Origin: Eubacterium sp.
GTDB taxonomy: Bacteria; Bacillota; Clostridia; Oscillospirales; Acutalibacteraceae
Reading direction: 5' to 3'
DNA length: 64,000 nt
Assembly: GCA_017886765.1 (NCBI GenBank)
Contig: JAGHJI010000018.1
Location: 19,369-83,368 of the forward strand
Part shown: piece by piece, positions 63,804 to 64,000 of the stretch
How the letters are laid out: the number at the start of each line of letters is the position of its first letter
Numbering within the stretch: the stretch's first letter is position 1
The notes under the pieces: generated by a model
Told to the model about the DNA's origin: nothing
Database searches by the model: none
What the model saw: only the letters and a program-made list of their open reading frames with translations
Translations under genes and position numbers: made by a program

Positions 63804-64000
63804 TTATTTGGATTTTTGTTTATTCAAAAGAAACCCGCATACAATGACCGCCGCACAGAATACAAGAATTAAATACCATAGATTTTCAAGGCAAAAACCA
63901 TTATCTAACATCAATCGGTATCCCCAAGAAGCGGGAAAAATACGCCCTATGGCTTCAAGAAAATCGGGCAGCAAGTCGATAGGGAACATAATCCCCGAAA
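63804..64000 (-). CDS. ABC-2 type transporter permease, C-terminal end, cut by the window edge
   Basis: The track starts this at an internal Met at 63989, but the frame stays open to the window edge and reads SGIMFPIDLLPDFLEAIGRIFPASWGYRLM before a last membrane helix (LWYLILVFCAAVIVCGFLL) and a basic tail. The FPxxxLPxxL...FPxxW pattern followed by one helix is the end of ABC-2 permeases, which with an ATPase export drugs, polysaccharides or peptides. Only about 65 residues are visible. The partner ATPase must lie outside. Confidence 0.75.
   Translation of the reverse strand, partial: SGIMFPIDLLPDFLEAIGRIFPASWGYRLMLDNGFCLENLWYLILVFCAAVIVCGFLLNKQKSK

Overview
The window reads as a chromosomal segment of a low-to-mid G+C, probably spore-forming gut clostridium of the Oscillospirales/Ruminococcaceae type. 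The evidence is a SleB-like cortex-lytic enzyme, a CIRCE-controlled hrcA-grpE-dnaK-dnaJ cluster, DUF3048 and TSCPD-domain proteins, a single dockerin-like motif and strong SD-led Firmicute genes. The species cannot be fixed from sequence alone. I found no tRNA, rRNA, CRISPR array, prophage or transposase gene.

Layout. 0-5 kb: partial aroE (leftward), acpP, then glpK, an Ldh2-type dehydrogenase and malic enzyme. 4.9-7.9 kb: a leftward TetR-controlled redox operon (tetR, aldo/keto reductase, CMD protein, flavodoxin) with two palindromic operators on its promoter. 8-14 kb: a secreted CHAP amidase and the heat-shock cluster. 14-20 kb: a 58-residue ORF missing from the ORF track, an actin-like fragment protein, DUF3048, alr with a probable small RNA upstream, and a LexA-box-controlled pair containing a sigma-region-4 protein. 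19.8-24.9 kb: a translationally coupled operon of thioesterase, HAD-Nudix fusion, cysteine desulfurase, thiI and a sortase-like protein without the active-site His. 24.9-26.5 kb: an AT-rich 1.57 kb insertion with imperfect terminal inverted repeats and a TAAAA target duplication, placed exactly in the loop of that operon's terminator and carrying one membrane-protein gene but no transposase. 26.5-33 kb: a solute-binding lipoprotein, sfsA, ilvA-ridA, ilvC and a GntR regulator whose probable operator recurs in the ilvC promoter. 33-41 kb: a DUF815 ATPase, a two-component system with HtrA, ACT-hom-lysC and an AI-2E family protein. 41-50 kb: iolG-iolD-iolE, then TSCPD, a clan-D glycosidase, lepB with a zinc ribbon, and a MIF homologue. 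50-54 kb: sleB, ogg, rsmE, a TfoX-N protein and an ArsC/Spx protein. 54-64 kb: a surface locus with a 2177-residue Ig-like/FIVAR protein, an LRR protein, a divergent membrane-bound XRE regulator and the end of an ABC-2 permease.

How the genes fit together. IlvA with RidA and IlvC points to branched-chain amino acid synthesis with clean-up of reactive enamines. Hom and LysC with a putative ACT regulator supply threonine, methionine and lysine precursors. The cysteine desulfurase with ThiI makes 4-thiouridine in tRNA. The iol genes open myo-inositol catabolism next to a likely alpha-galactosidase. The surface locus looks like an adhesin system under a regulator that may sense the cell exterior.

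The best candidates for something undescribed are the terminator-loop insertion element, the SOS-type sigma-like pair, the small RNA upstream of alr, the GntR-ilvC operator pair, a -10/hairpin repeat family, and several unusual proteins (sortase-like without His, HAD-Nudix fusion, zinc-ribbon signal peptidase, MIF homologue). All coordinates were read by eye; homology calls rest on recognised motifs, not database searches.
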